In this document: one piece after another, positions 7,179 through 13,213 of the stretch
Position numbering within the stretch: position 1 is the first letter of the stretch
How the letters are laid out: each line of letters opens with the position of its first letter
NCBI GenBank assembly: GCA_910579115.1
Contig: CAJTSO010000005.1
Location: 44,845-59,390 of the forward strand
DNA: 14,546 nt
Direction: 5' to 3'
Origin: an uncultured Selenomonadaceae bacterium
GTDB taxonomy: Bacteria; Bacillota; Negativicutes; Selenomonadales; Selenomonadaceae
The notes under the pieces: generated by a model
Told to the model about the DNA's origin: nothing
The model's input: only the letters and a program-made list of their open reading frames with translations
The model's database searches: none
Made by a program: the position numbers and the translations under genes

Positions 7179-7187
7179 TGATATTAT
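7179..7187 (+). promoter_or_regulatory. Extended -10 promoter of the secreted-protein pair
   Basis: TG (7179-7180), one base, then TATTAT (7182-7187) matches an extended -10 element. The position 17 bases upstream (7159-7164, CTTTTC) is a poor -35. An eight-G run occupies 7165-7172 inside the spacer. Transcription would start near 7194, leaving a leader of about 115 bases before the ATG at 7311. Confidence 0.5.
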
Positions 7188-7196
7188 ATAAATACA

Positions 7197-7266
7197 CGGC
7201 GATCTTCGCTCGCATCGCCGGTCGACCGGCTGATATCACTTTGAGAAAGCCTGCTGGTGCTATCGG
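7197..7266 (+). promoter_or_regulatory. Folded 5' leader, class not recognised
   Basis: Three pairings follow one another: CGGCGAT (7197-7203) with ATCGCCG (7214-7220); the 14-base perfect palindrome GCCGGTCGACCGGC (7217-7230), which competes with the first; and CTGATA-T-CAC (7230-7239) with GTG-C-TATCGG (7257-7266), with one G-U pair and a 1x1 internal loop. I do not recognise a known riboswitch core. The 30 or so bases before the ribosome-binding site look unstructured. Confidence 0.35.
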
Positions 7267-7310
7267 TAAACAAGGTCGATGTAAAACAAAAAATCAGGGA
7301 GGATTGAGCG

Positions 7311-8204
7311 ATGAAACATTTGGGAAAGCGCGTGTTTTCCGCCATTGTGTCAGGCGTATTTTTTGTTGGCAGTGTTGGCGTTGGCGCGGCGGCGCCTGCG
7401 AAGCCGTCTTTGCGTTCGATGGACCGGGAGCTGAAGCCGTATAAGAATTACGACCCCGGCGATATTTACGAGAGAGCCCACCGCATAATTTACGGCAGCC
7501 AAAACAGGAGCCGCATCAACGATGAATACAGAACGCAGATTGCCGTCGTGCTGACCGGCAACGAATGGCTCATGGTGGAAGACAAAGTCCGAAACGATAT
7601 TTACCGGCAGCTGCGGAAAAAATTTCCCCGGGAAGATTTTGGCGTCTACAAGGGGAATGACGTCCATACGGCTCTTTTGACCAGAGCCGAAGATGTCTAC
7701 GCTCAGGAGCGGGAAAAAGCCGTTGGGTGGGGTTCAAAAGATTTAAGCACGGATGTGGACGGTATGCCCGCTGGCGGCAGGGAGTCGCATATAGCATACG
7801 GGGATATTGTCAATCGAGAACCAGTTAGCGGCAAGAAGCCGCGGGGCTTCGCGGATTTGCAGCTGCGGGATTATGTGGACGCGGGACGTGATTGCAGCTA
7901 TGACTACGTGCTTGCTCTGGCGCTGGATTTCGGGGGCCGAAACATCAGCGATTATCATGACTTTGTTCTCTTTGGGAGCAAGACGCTGCGTCAGAATGTG
8001 TGGCTCCGGGTTCGCCTGGTAGATGTGGCCCGGGAAAGGTACGCCTACCGAAATGATATTGTTCTGCAAGGTAAGGTGCATGGCTCAGTCAAAATTCTGG
8101 GTATACCGGTAACACGCACGAGAGGCTTTAACGGGCCGCTGTTTGAAAAAGCCGTTCACAACGCGCTGGCTGAAGCCCTCCGGGATATCGAGGTGGTACC
8201 ATGA
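7311..8204 (+). CDS. Secreted protein of unknown function
   Basis: I do not recognise a named family. The 297 residues begin with a clear signal peptide (basic MKHLGKR, hydrophobic 8-25, cleavage likely after A28 or A30; no lipobox cysteine). The mature part has two alpha/beta-looking blocks: about 78-125 (QIAVVLTGNEWLMVEDKVRNDIYRQL, then KFPREDFGVYKGNDVHTALL) and about 205-295 (DYVLALALDF, VWLRVRLVDVARERYAYRNDI, then a final helix FEKAVHNALAEALRDI). The pattern of a buried strand, a helix and an R-L-V-D...Y-R-N-D strand resembles periplasmic domains of the TolB-N/CsgG sort, but only loosely. AGGGAGGA at 7296-7303 is 7 bases before the ATG. Its stop overlaps the next gene's start (ATGA), so the two proteins are made together and probably act together in the envelope. 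Confidence 0.8.
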   Translation: MKHLGKRVFSAIVSGVFFVGSVGVGAAAPAKPSLRSMDRELKPYKNYDPGDIYERAHRIIYGSQNRSRINDEYRTQIAVVLTGNEWLMVEDKVRNDIYRQLRKKFPREDFGVYKGNDVHTALLTRAEDVYAQEREKAVGWGSKDLSTDVDGMPAGGRESHIAYGDIVNREPVSGKKPRGFADLQLRDYVDAGRDCSYDYVLALALDFGGRNISDYHDFVLFGSKTLRQNVWLRVRLVDVARERYAYRNDIVLQGKVHGSVKILGIPVTRTRGFNGPLFEKAVHNALAEALRDIEVVP

Positions 8205-9079
8205 AGCTGCGGGGCGTCGCGCTGCTCATCGCCGCAGTAATACTTGGCATATCTTCAATAGTAAACGCCGAAGGGAGCCAGAAGAGCGAGTGGGAGATTT
8301 ATGACGAAAGCTACGAATGGATCGACGGGAAGCCGGAGGAACACCCGGACAGCTCGTGGAGCAACGTGCGCAGAGAAATACGGGACGTGCTGCTGGAGGA
8401 ACGGGAAGGCGACGAGTCCCGGGCGGACGACTGGTGGATATACGAGGAATTGCCTGACGCTGAAGAGGCGGCCCAGAGCCGTATCCTGAAGGAACAGGAC
8501 GAAAAAAGGAGAGTTGATAGACAAAACCGGCGCAATCTCAGAAAGAGATACCGCTTCAAGCTGATCATGGAGGATGACGGCTACCGCTATTATCTCGACA
8601 GATTGCAATCTCACTGGGTGCGCGTTCCGTACACGGCGGAGGAATATATGGCTGACGTCTGGCTGCGCCTCGTGCCGGTAGAAAAAGTAAAGGAAGAGCC
8701 GGTTTCCGAGGAAGAGCAGCGGCTGCCCCGCTATATGCGGGAACGGCTGGAGCAGGAACGCCTGGCGAAGGAAGCGCTGAAACCGAAGCCTACCCCCGAC
8801 ACGCGCCCGGCTCATTATTACCTCGCTCACTACTACCTGCGGCCCATGCGGCGTCAGCTGCAATTTATCTCCGAGCTTGAGGTGTTCGACCGGCCGGACA
8901 ATAACATCGAAGAACCAGCCTACCGCCCGAACGCCTGGGAAAATTTGATCCCCCACTCGGTGGAGAGCGATATGTACTATAGAGTGCTTAAAATCATGCG
9001 CTCTAGTCCGCAGAACCCCGCGATAAGGGATATGAAAGCCACTGACTTTCTGGAGAAGGTTTTCCGCATTTCACTGTAA
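8201..9079 (+). CDS. Secreted charged protein, surface-adhesin-E-like pattern
   Basis: A 292-residue exported protein with a signal peptide (hydrophobic 6-20, cleavage likely after VNA at 21-23). An acidic, tryptophan-rich stretch (SEWEIYDESYEWIDG, DDWWIYEELPDAEEA) is followed by a highly charged helix (about 88-118) and then a pattern I associate with the Haemophilus protein E/surface-adhesin-E type: DDGYRYYLDRLQ, ADVWLRLVPVE, then YYLRPMRRQLQFISELEVFDR and W-E-N-L-I-P-H-S-V (W-x-x-I-x-P-x-S), though the cysteines of protein E are missing. That link is from memory and weak. A second charged, coiled-coil-like insert lies at about 165-200. It overlaps the upstream gene by four bases (ATGA), indicating translational coupling, and the operon ends at the hairpin at 9092-9137. 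Confidence 0.78.
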   Translation: MKLRGVALLIAAVILGISSIVNAEGSQKSEWEIYDESYEWIDGKPEEHPDSSWSNVRREIRDVLLEEREGDESRADDWWIYEELPDAEEAAQSRILKEQDEKRRVDRQNRRNLRKRYRFKLIMEDDGYRYYLDRLQSHWVRVPYTAEEYMADVWLRLVPVEKVKEEPVSEEEQRLPRYMRERLEQERLAKEALKPKPTPDTRPAHYYLAHYYLRPMRRQLQFISELEVFDRPDNNIEEPAYRPNAWENLIPHSVESDMYYRVLKIMRSSPQNPAIRDMKATDFLEKVFRISL

Positions 9080-9091
9080 ATTAGAGTAAAT

Positions 9092-9137
9092 AAAAAAATC
9101 CTTGCCCCGCATATTAAGGTGGGGCAAGGATTTTTTT
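9092..9137. terminator. Bidirectional terminator, 17-bp perfect stem
   Basis: Arms 9092-9108 (seven A then TCCTTGCCCC) and 9121-9137 are perfect reverse complements with a 12-base loop. It ends the plus-strand secreted-protein operon 12 bases after its stop codon and has a T run on both strands. Confidence 0.9.
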
Positions 9138-9191
9138 GTCGTTGGCGGGTTAAAAACAGTACCTGAAGACTCCCCTGTAGGAACGCATAAG

Positions 9192-9346
9192 CACTTAATA
9201 AGCGAAGCGGCAACCTCTAATCGGTCTAATTGGCTCCCCTCCAGGGGAGCTGTCGCCGCAGGCGACTGAGGGGTGTGCGGGCCATGCAAGCTACTTAGAG
9301 AAGCCGAACGCAGTGAGGGCTGAACTTAGTAGTTTGCAGGAGGTGG
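9192..9346. repeat. Dispersed intergenic palindromic repeat cluster (copy A)
   Basis: The gene-free stretch 9138-9398 is filled with short repeats. The core is 9232-9275: GGCTCCCCT-CC-AGGGGAGC hairpin, then GTCGCC-GCA-GGCGAC hairpin, then TGAGGGGTG; it is preceded by TAATCGGTCT (9218-9227). CACTTAATAAG lies at 9192-9202. A third fold pairs GCAAGCTACT (about 9287-9296) with AGTAGTTTGC (about 9331-9340), with one G-T pair. The same core, TAATCGGTCT and CACTTAATAAG recur at 12887-13051 in the same orientation. No gene is seen here. Confidence 0.75.
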
Positions 9347-9398
9347 CACCGAAAATGCCAGAGGGGTGATAGACAATTGAGTCCGGGAGCAAATTTCC

Positions 9399-10202
9399 TC
9401 ACTGCAAAATGCTTGCCGTTTCATAAGCCATGAGCGCGGTGTTTACAAATTGCGGCGTCGTTTTGTAAGCAGCCTGTGCCGTATCGTTGGAAGTGTTGAC
9501 GGCTGATTCATTCAAAAGTTGATTTCTGATATTATCTGTCCGCCGTTTATTGGCAAGAGCTGCCTGTAATTTTAACTCTTCTTTGAGTAATTTATGGCGT
9601 TTTATCCACCAGGATTCTTCATCTGTAGCATTGGATCGGCTTTTGTTTTCGCTGTTTATGGGAACCGATTGCCCGATATGTTGTTCGATGGAACTGCCAA
9701 ATTTTTCAGTGCAAATATTGGGGGAATAACCGGGCATAGCGGCGAAGGGAATGTAAACAGAGCGGTTTTCCACGGTGTAGCCAAGGATCCACGCCTCATA
9801 TTCGGGATCGTTTTTCATTTGTTCCCAGCCATCTTCGGAGATGGACCAAATTTCCCGATCACCGCGATGGGAAGCGTCAAAAGGAATACTGTTCATCAGT
9901 GAAGTGAAGAAGGCTTTATATTCGTCCATCGTCATGCCGTCGCGGGAAATGTTCTCGGCGTTGTTTTGGGCGAGAACTTTTTTCCCGGCCAGGACTTGTG
10001 AAGTTACGTGGGCTTCATCTTTGGGATGTTTGGTTATGTACTTTTGGACTGCGCTTTCTTTTTTTGCGCTGATATTTTTGTTTGCCGTTTGTGTTTGTTG
10101 CAGTTTATCTTTGAAATTGATTTTGCTTTGGCCGGTTTTGCTTTGCATATCAGTTTTTTGATACGCGCCCGCTAAAGAGCCGGTTAATCCTGAAATACTC
10201 AT
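9399..10202 (-). CDS. Cytosolic-type tagged protein, family unknown (paralogue 1)
   Basis: I do not know the function. The start is put at 10202, giving 267 residues (MSISGLTGSLAGAYQ...), because AAAGGGGAA lies just upstream and the next gene upstream begins with the same motif; the longer frame from 10289 would run through the leader hairpin. There is no signal peptide. Residues 14-85 are polar and probably disordered (Q, K, N, S, T). A folded block follows (about 90-170): MTMDEYKAFFTSLMNSIPFD, then IWSISEDGWEQMKNDPEYEAWIL, a phrase I recall from uncharacterised Clostridia and Negativicutes proteins. A charged helix (about 190-225) and a C-terminus PQFVNTALMAYETASILQ end it. It is probably co-transcribed with the paralogue upstream, 96 bases away. 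It appears poorer in G+C than its neighbours. Confidence 0.78.
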   Translation of the reverse strand: MSISGLTGSLAGAYQKTDMQSKTGQSKINFKDKLQQTQTANKNISAKKESAVQKYITKHPKDEAHVTSQVLAGKKVLAQNNAENISRDGMTMDEYKAFFTSLMNSIPFDASHRGDREIWSISEDGWEQMKNDPEYEAWILGYTVENRSVYIPFAAMPGYSPNICTEKFGSSIEQHIGQSVPINSENKSRSNATDEESWWIKRHKLLKEELKLQAALANKRRTDNIRNQLLNESAVNTSNDTAQAAYKTTPQFVNTALMAYETASILQ

Positions 10203-10234
10203 GTGGTGATTCCCCTTTCTGAAATATTTACGCT

Positions 10235-10260
10235 GCGGTTCCTCTGTCGTTCGGAGCCGC
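10235..10260 (-). promoter_or_regulatory. Leader hairpin shared by the tagged paralogues (copy 1)
   Basis: On the minus strand GCGGCTCC pairs with GGAACCGC (8 bp with one C-A mismatch) around 10 bases. The core CGGCTC...GAGGA-A-CCGC matches the hairpin before the neighbouring gene at 11123-11146, at nearly the same distance from the start codon (33 against 32 bases). Confidence 0.55.
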
Positions 10261-10298
10261 CGATGCCCCCTTGTGATAAGTCCGGGCATAATTTTCCT

Positions 10299-11090
10299 TT
10301 ACCATAAAAGGTCAGCCATGTCCATGATGCTGTTCCCATAGGCCGCAACCGAAACCGTCTTGGGGATTATGCTGGCCTGATAATAGCTTTCGCCTGTTTC
10401 CCGTGTCAGCATTTCCCGTTTCAGAGCGATTTTTTCCGCCAGCCGTTCATATTCGGCGTGTTTTGCTTCCCTTGCTCTGCGGGCGTCAGCAAACTCAGAT
10501 GAGGAAACGCTCCAGCTTTCGCTGGTCACGCAGGCGTGGGCGATTTCCCCCTCCTCGTCCAGCGCGATCAGATAGCCGTGATTTGGATTTTGAAAATACC
10601 CGGGCCGGTGGATGACCGCCGCTTCCTGCCCGGCAATAAAGCTTTCTACTTTCGCCATCACCTTCCGGGCCAGTTGGGGATCGGTTTTCATTTTTTCCTC
10701 TAATGCAGGGGGAACAACGATTGCTTTCTTTCCAAGGGTAGATTTTATCTTTGCCTGCACCCGGGGATCGGACATGGGGGGTTCGGCCCCTGCCGGCTTC
10801 CAGCTTAGAACGGAATCGTCCGCATTATTGCTGAAATATTTATCCCAAGGGTAATCGTTCCTTCCCCACAGGGAGCCGTCGATCTTTGATGTATCCATGA
10901 TATTGTAGGCCGCTCCGGGAAATTTTTTCTGCCACATATCCTTGAAGCTTATTTCTGGCACGTCTGCCGCTTCACCAGCCTTCTTTAATTTTTCCGCAAA
11001 GCTCAGGCCCTGGCTGGGGACGGTTTTCTCTGTTTTGTCCCCAGACTGATACGCGCCCGCCAAAATGTCATTTACTCCCCAAATGCTCAT
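10299..11090 (-). CDS. Cytosolic-type tagged protein, family unknown (paralogue 2)
   Basis: A 263-residue protein without a signal peptide; no named function is recognised. It opens with MSIWGVNDILAGAYQ, the same tag as paralogue 1 (MSI-x-G-x4-LAGAYQ), and ends similarly (IPKTVSVAAY...MADLLW). The body differs: FKDMWQKKFPGAAYNIMDTSKIDGSLW, then KYFSNNADDSVLSWKPAGAEPPM, then IVVPPALEEKMKTDPQLARKVMAKVESFI and YLIALDEEGEIAHACVTSES, then a charged helix (about 200-230). The last parts resemble uncharacterised proteins of the DUF6033 sort known from Clostridia, from memory only. AGGAGGG lies 7 bases before the ATG. A sigma-D-like promoter lies at 11164-11189. Tag, leader and promoter suggest a regulated family, possibly connected with motility; that is inference. 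Confidence 0.8.
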   Translation of the reverse strand: MSIWGVNDILAGAYQSGDKTEKTVPSQGLSFAEKLKKAGEAADVPEISFKDMWQKKFPGAAYNIMDTSKIDGSLWGRNDYPWDKYFSNNADDSVLSWKPAGAEPPMSDPRVQAKIKSTLGKKAIVVPPALEEKMKTDPQLARKVMAKVESFIAGQEAAVIHRPGYFQNPNHGYLIALDEEGEIAHACVTSESWSVSSSEFADARRAREAKHAEYERLAEKIALKREMLTRETGESYYQASIIPKTVSVAAYGNSIMDMADLLW

Positions 11091-11122
11091 TTGAGTTCCC
11101 TCCTTTTGTCATATCCGCACCG

Positions 11123-11146
11123 CGGCTCCTCGGCCATTGAGAGCCG
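11123..11146 (-). promoter_or_regulatory. Leader hairpin shared by the tagged paralogues (copy 2)
   Basis: On the minus strand CGGCTC pairs with GAGCCG (6 bp) around a 12-base loop ending in CCGAG. It is the counterpart of 10235-10260. The two leaders can be aligned down to the ribosome-binding site, although the bases between are only partly conserved. Confidence 0.55.
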
Positions 11147-11163
11147 TTTGCTTTCTACTTATT

Positions 11164-11189
11164 GTATCGGAAGAACTATTCAGAGGTTA
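11164..11189 (-). promoter_or_regulatory. Sigma-D/sigma-28-like promoter of the tagged paralogues
   Basis: Minus strand TAAC (11189-11186), 15 bases, CCGATAC (11170-11164). The Bacillus sigma-D consensus is TAAA-N15-CCGATAT, so 9 of 11 positions match. The same place can also be read as a sigma-A promoter (TTAACC-N18-TACAAT), so the call is provisional. Confidence 0.4.
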
Positions 11190-11283
11190 AGTTTTTTGTA
11201 GCTGGATAACCGCTGGGAATAAAGGGAAAGAAAATATCCGGCAATTTTTTGAAATGATACTTTGTGGGGTTTATTGAACATAC

Positions 11284-11317
11284 AAAAAGGCGGCCACCGT
11301 TGGGCAGCCGTCTTTTT
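11284..11317. terminator. Terminator of the lipase-like gene
   Basis: AAAAAGGCGGC (11284-11294) pairs with GCCGTCTTTTT (11307-11317), with one G-T position, around a 12-base loop. It lies about 30 bases past the stop of the minus-strand lipase-like gene and has T runs in both directions, so it also separates that gene from the tagged paralogues. The rest of 11190-11347 shows no gene. Confidence 0.75.
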
Positions 11318-11347
11318 ATAGTGTAGGGTTCTTTTATCTTTGAGGTG

Positions 11348-12769
11348 TCAGGAGGAAAGGGAGAAGGTGAGCTGGGGTACGGCGTCGCCACTCTGGGCGG
11401 AGGAAGCCAGGGCGGCATCCCGGGCTTCCTTCAGGGAAATCTGGTTGTAGAGGCAGCCCTCAATGGGAGAAATTTTTTTCAGCCGGAGGGAGGATTCCTG
11501 ATAGAAAATGAAGGAGCCGTCAATACGGTAGATGGTTTCGGTCAGGGTGAGACGGGGGTAATTTTCCTTACTGTAGGAGGGGAGGTCGCTGCTGACCAGC
11601 TCTACCAGGACGAATTTTGCCCCCAGGCGTTTGGCGGCGGCGATGCTTTGGGCGACAGTCTCCTGCTGGTCGGTAGCGAACCGGGCTCCCGGATACATCT
11701 GGCGGAGGGAATTGGTGAGGGCCTCATCCATATACAGCTGGTCAGAGGCCAGCCGGGGGTCAAGGTTAAAGTGGATTGGGGCCATATATATTTCGGAGGC
11801 GTCCGGGCGGGCGGGGGGAGTCGGGTAGGTAGCCGCCCGGTCGAAGAACAGATGGAGGGCCGAGTCCAGATAGGAGGTCATTTCGTGAGGGGAATCGGAT
11901 ATGACCTTGGAGGGAGTCCATTCCCGCTTGTCGCCGTATTGGTCAAAAAGCTCGTTGTTATTTTTGAGGAAATTAACGATGGCTCCGGATTTCATCACGA
12001 CGCGGGTAAGGGGGAGCCGGTGGAGATAGTAGCGGCCGAAGGCTTCATTTCCCACTGGCGGTGCGCCGAAGGTGACTACCTCCAGCTGCTCGCGGGGAAC
12101 CGAAAGATTCAGGAGACGGGCCCCGAGAAGGGTGGCGGTGGCTCCGCTGTTTCCGTGGCCGACTATGTGCAGCTTCAGGTCAGGGTTGGCTTTCAGCTCC
12201 TCCGCCAGCTGGTGGCCGATGATCTGACCGTTAGCATCCGGGGTGAAGAAAAAGGTTTTGACCCGGAGGTCGAAGCCGTGATGGACCTGCGGCTCGATGA
12301 TTTTTCTCTCGGCGGTGGAGGTGGAGGCTTCCGCAAAAGGATTGCCTCCCTCGAAGAAAACGGGGGCAGGTTCGTCCAGGTTGGCGGATTCGGAAAGGGT
12401 GGTAGTCCCGCCCATCACGAGGATTTTACTTTTGACCGCGCCGGTTTCATCAGCGGCGGAAATGATGTTGAATTCCGCATTGCCCTTTGGGGTGTCAAGC
12501 TTCAGGCCGGACAGGTCGTAGCCCATGGCTTGCAGGGTGTAGCGGGCAGTCTGGCCCGCGTGATCGTCCCGGGAGACCAGGGCGGCCCAGGCGCAAATAG
12601 TCAGGTCCCGGATCTCGGCGATTTCCGGCAAAAGCTCTGCGGTGGTAGCCTCGGCTGAACAGACCGGAGTCGTCACCACCGGAGCCGGGGCGAAGCCGAA
12701 AGCTCCCGCCGCGACACAGAGGGCGGCGCCGGTGCGAAGAATCATTGAGGAAAGATATTTTTTATTCAT
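11348..12769 (-). CDS. Secreted lipase-fold protein, probable pseudoenzyme
   Basis: A 473-residue exported protein. The start at 12769 is chosen because GGAGGT lies 5 bases upstream and a signal peptide follows (hydrophobic about 12-32, cleavage likely after CSA, 37-39). Residues about 45-310 have the class-3 lipase layout: KTFFFTPDANGQIIGHQLAEEL, the elbow HIVGHGNSGATATLLGARLL (201-220), VVTFGAPPVGNEAF (231-244), RVVMKSGAIVNFL and HEMTSYLDSA (H295). The nucleophile elbow should read G-H-S-x-G; here it is G204-H-G-N-S208-G, and the aspartate expected in the D-x-V position is A263. Only the histidine remains. The C-terminal ~150 residues (YMAPIHFNLDP..., RLGAKFVLVEL) form a second alpha/beta domain of unknown role. 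It stands alone, with its own promoter and terminator. Confidence 0.78.
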   Translation of the reverse strand: MNKKYLSSMILRTGAALCVAAGAFGFAPAPVVTTPVCSAEATTAELLPEIAEIRDLTICAWAALVSRDDHAGQTARYTLQAMGYDLSGLKLDTPKGNAEFNIISAADETGAVKSKILVMGGTTTLSESANLDEPAPVFFEGGNPFAEASTSTAERKIIEPQVHHGFDLRVKTFFFTPDANGQIIGHQLAEELKANPDLKLHIVGHGNSGATATLLGARLLNLSVPREQLEVVTFGAPPVGNEAFGRYYLHRLPLTRVVMKSGAIVNFLKNNNELFDQYGDKREWTPSKVISDSPHEMTSYLDSALHLFFDRAATYPTPPARPDASEIYMAPIHFNLDPRLASDQLYMDEALTNSLRQMYPGARFATDQQETVAQSIAAAKRLGAKFVLVELVSSDLPSYSKENYPRLTLTETIYRIDGSFIFYQESSLRLKKISPIEGCLYNQISLKEARDAALASSAQSGDAVPQLTFSLSS

Positions 12770-12820
12770 GGAGTACCTCCGAATTGAAAGATGATGAAGG
12801 ATAATGCACAAATTTTCTTC

Positions 12821-12849
12821 ATTATAATATATCGGGGATTATTTGTATA
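12821..12849 (-). promoter_or_regulatory. Sigma-A-type promoter of the lipase-like gene
   Basis: Minus strand TATACA (12849-12844), 17 bases, TATAAT (12826-12821). The -10 is perfect and the -35 matches TTGACA at four of six positions. The leader to the ATG at 12769 is about 45 bases. Confidence 0.65.
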
Positions 12850-12886
12850 CGGCCTGAAATACATTCTTCTTCGATTATCCGCCAAT

Positions 12887-12928
12887 GGCTCCCCTACAGG
12901 GGGACTGGCGCTGAAAGCGATTGAAGTG
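12887..12928 (+). repeat. Palindromic repeat, degenerate copy B
   Basis: GGCTCCCCT-AC-AGGGGGAC is followed by an imperfect GGCGCTGAAAGCGATT fold and ends in GAAGTG. It corresponds to the core at 9232-9275 with several changes. Confidence 0.6.
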
Positions 12929-12935
12929 TAGCCTG

Positions 12936-12993
12936 TAATCGGTCTGACAGGCTCCCATTTAGTGGAGCTGTCAGCGAAGCTGACTGAGGGGTG
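12936..12993 (+). repeat. Palindromic repeat, copy C
   Basis: TAATCGGTCT (12936-12945) precedes GGCTCCC-ATTTAGT-GGAGC, then GTCAGC-GAA-GCTGAC, then TGAGGGGTG ending at 12993. Order and orientation are the same as in copy A, and the arms differ by compensating changes (GTCGCC/GGCGAC against GTCAGC/GCTGAC), which indicates that the fold is what is kept. Confidence 0.75.
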
Positions 12994-13036
12994 AAAAGAT
13001 ATGGGCCGGTTTGTCCTTCACCCTTCCGGCTCGACT

Positions 13037-13213
13037 AACTCACTTAATAAGTCCGCATGAAATGATGGACACATTTAGTGAGTGTCCTGCAGACGACCTT
13101 AGCGATTGCCGCGTCGTAAGACGATGACAGAGCTTAGGGAGTCGCACTACGCCGCCACCTCCCCTGGATGGGAGGCTTTTGATGGAGAAAGACGCCTCCC
13201 CTGGAGGGGAGGC
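13037..13213. repeat. Cluster of further imperfect hairpins
   Basis: CACTTAATAAG (13041-13051, shared with 9192-9202) is part of a fold in which ACTCACTTAA (about 13038-13047) pairs with TTTAGTGAGT (about 13074-13083), and GTCC pairs with GGAC inside it. A looser fold covers about 13093-13145. Two CCTCCCCT hairpins follow: about 13158-13175, and GCCTCCCCT-GG-AGGGGAGGC at 13194-13213 with perfect 9-bp arms. The remaining bases to 13437 are AT-rich with no gene or clear structure. Confidence 0.6.

Noticed and set aside
7178..7444. Small frame starting inside the promoter of the 7311 gene
   Set aside because: Its GTG lies within the -10 region, there is no ribosome-binding site, and it overlaps the signal peptide of the real gene in another frame.
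9138..9398. CRISPR array in the repeat-rich gap
   Set aside because: The repeats are palindromic, of several kinds and not regularly spaced, and no cas gene is near.
10203..10289. Longer N-terminus for the first tagged paralogue
   Set aside because: The extra codons cover the shared leader hairpin and the ribosome-binding site; the paralogue starts with the same MSI tag.
11345..12658. Long plus-strand open frame of 437 codons opposite the lipase-like gene
   Set aside because: Glycine-rich, low-complexity product without a domain, start site or promoter; the minus strand has a signal peptide, conserved motifs, a ribosome-binding site and a promoter.
12829..12835. CCGATAT (minus strand) as a sigma-D -10 for the lipase-like gene
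   Set aside because: The hexamer is perfect but nothing like TAAA lies 14-16 bases upstream, while a good sigma-A promoter overlaps it.
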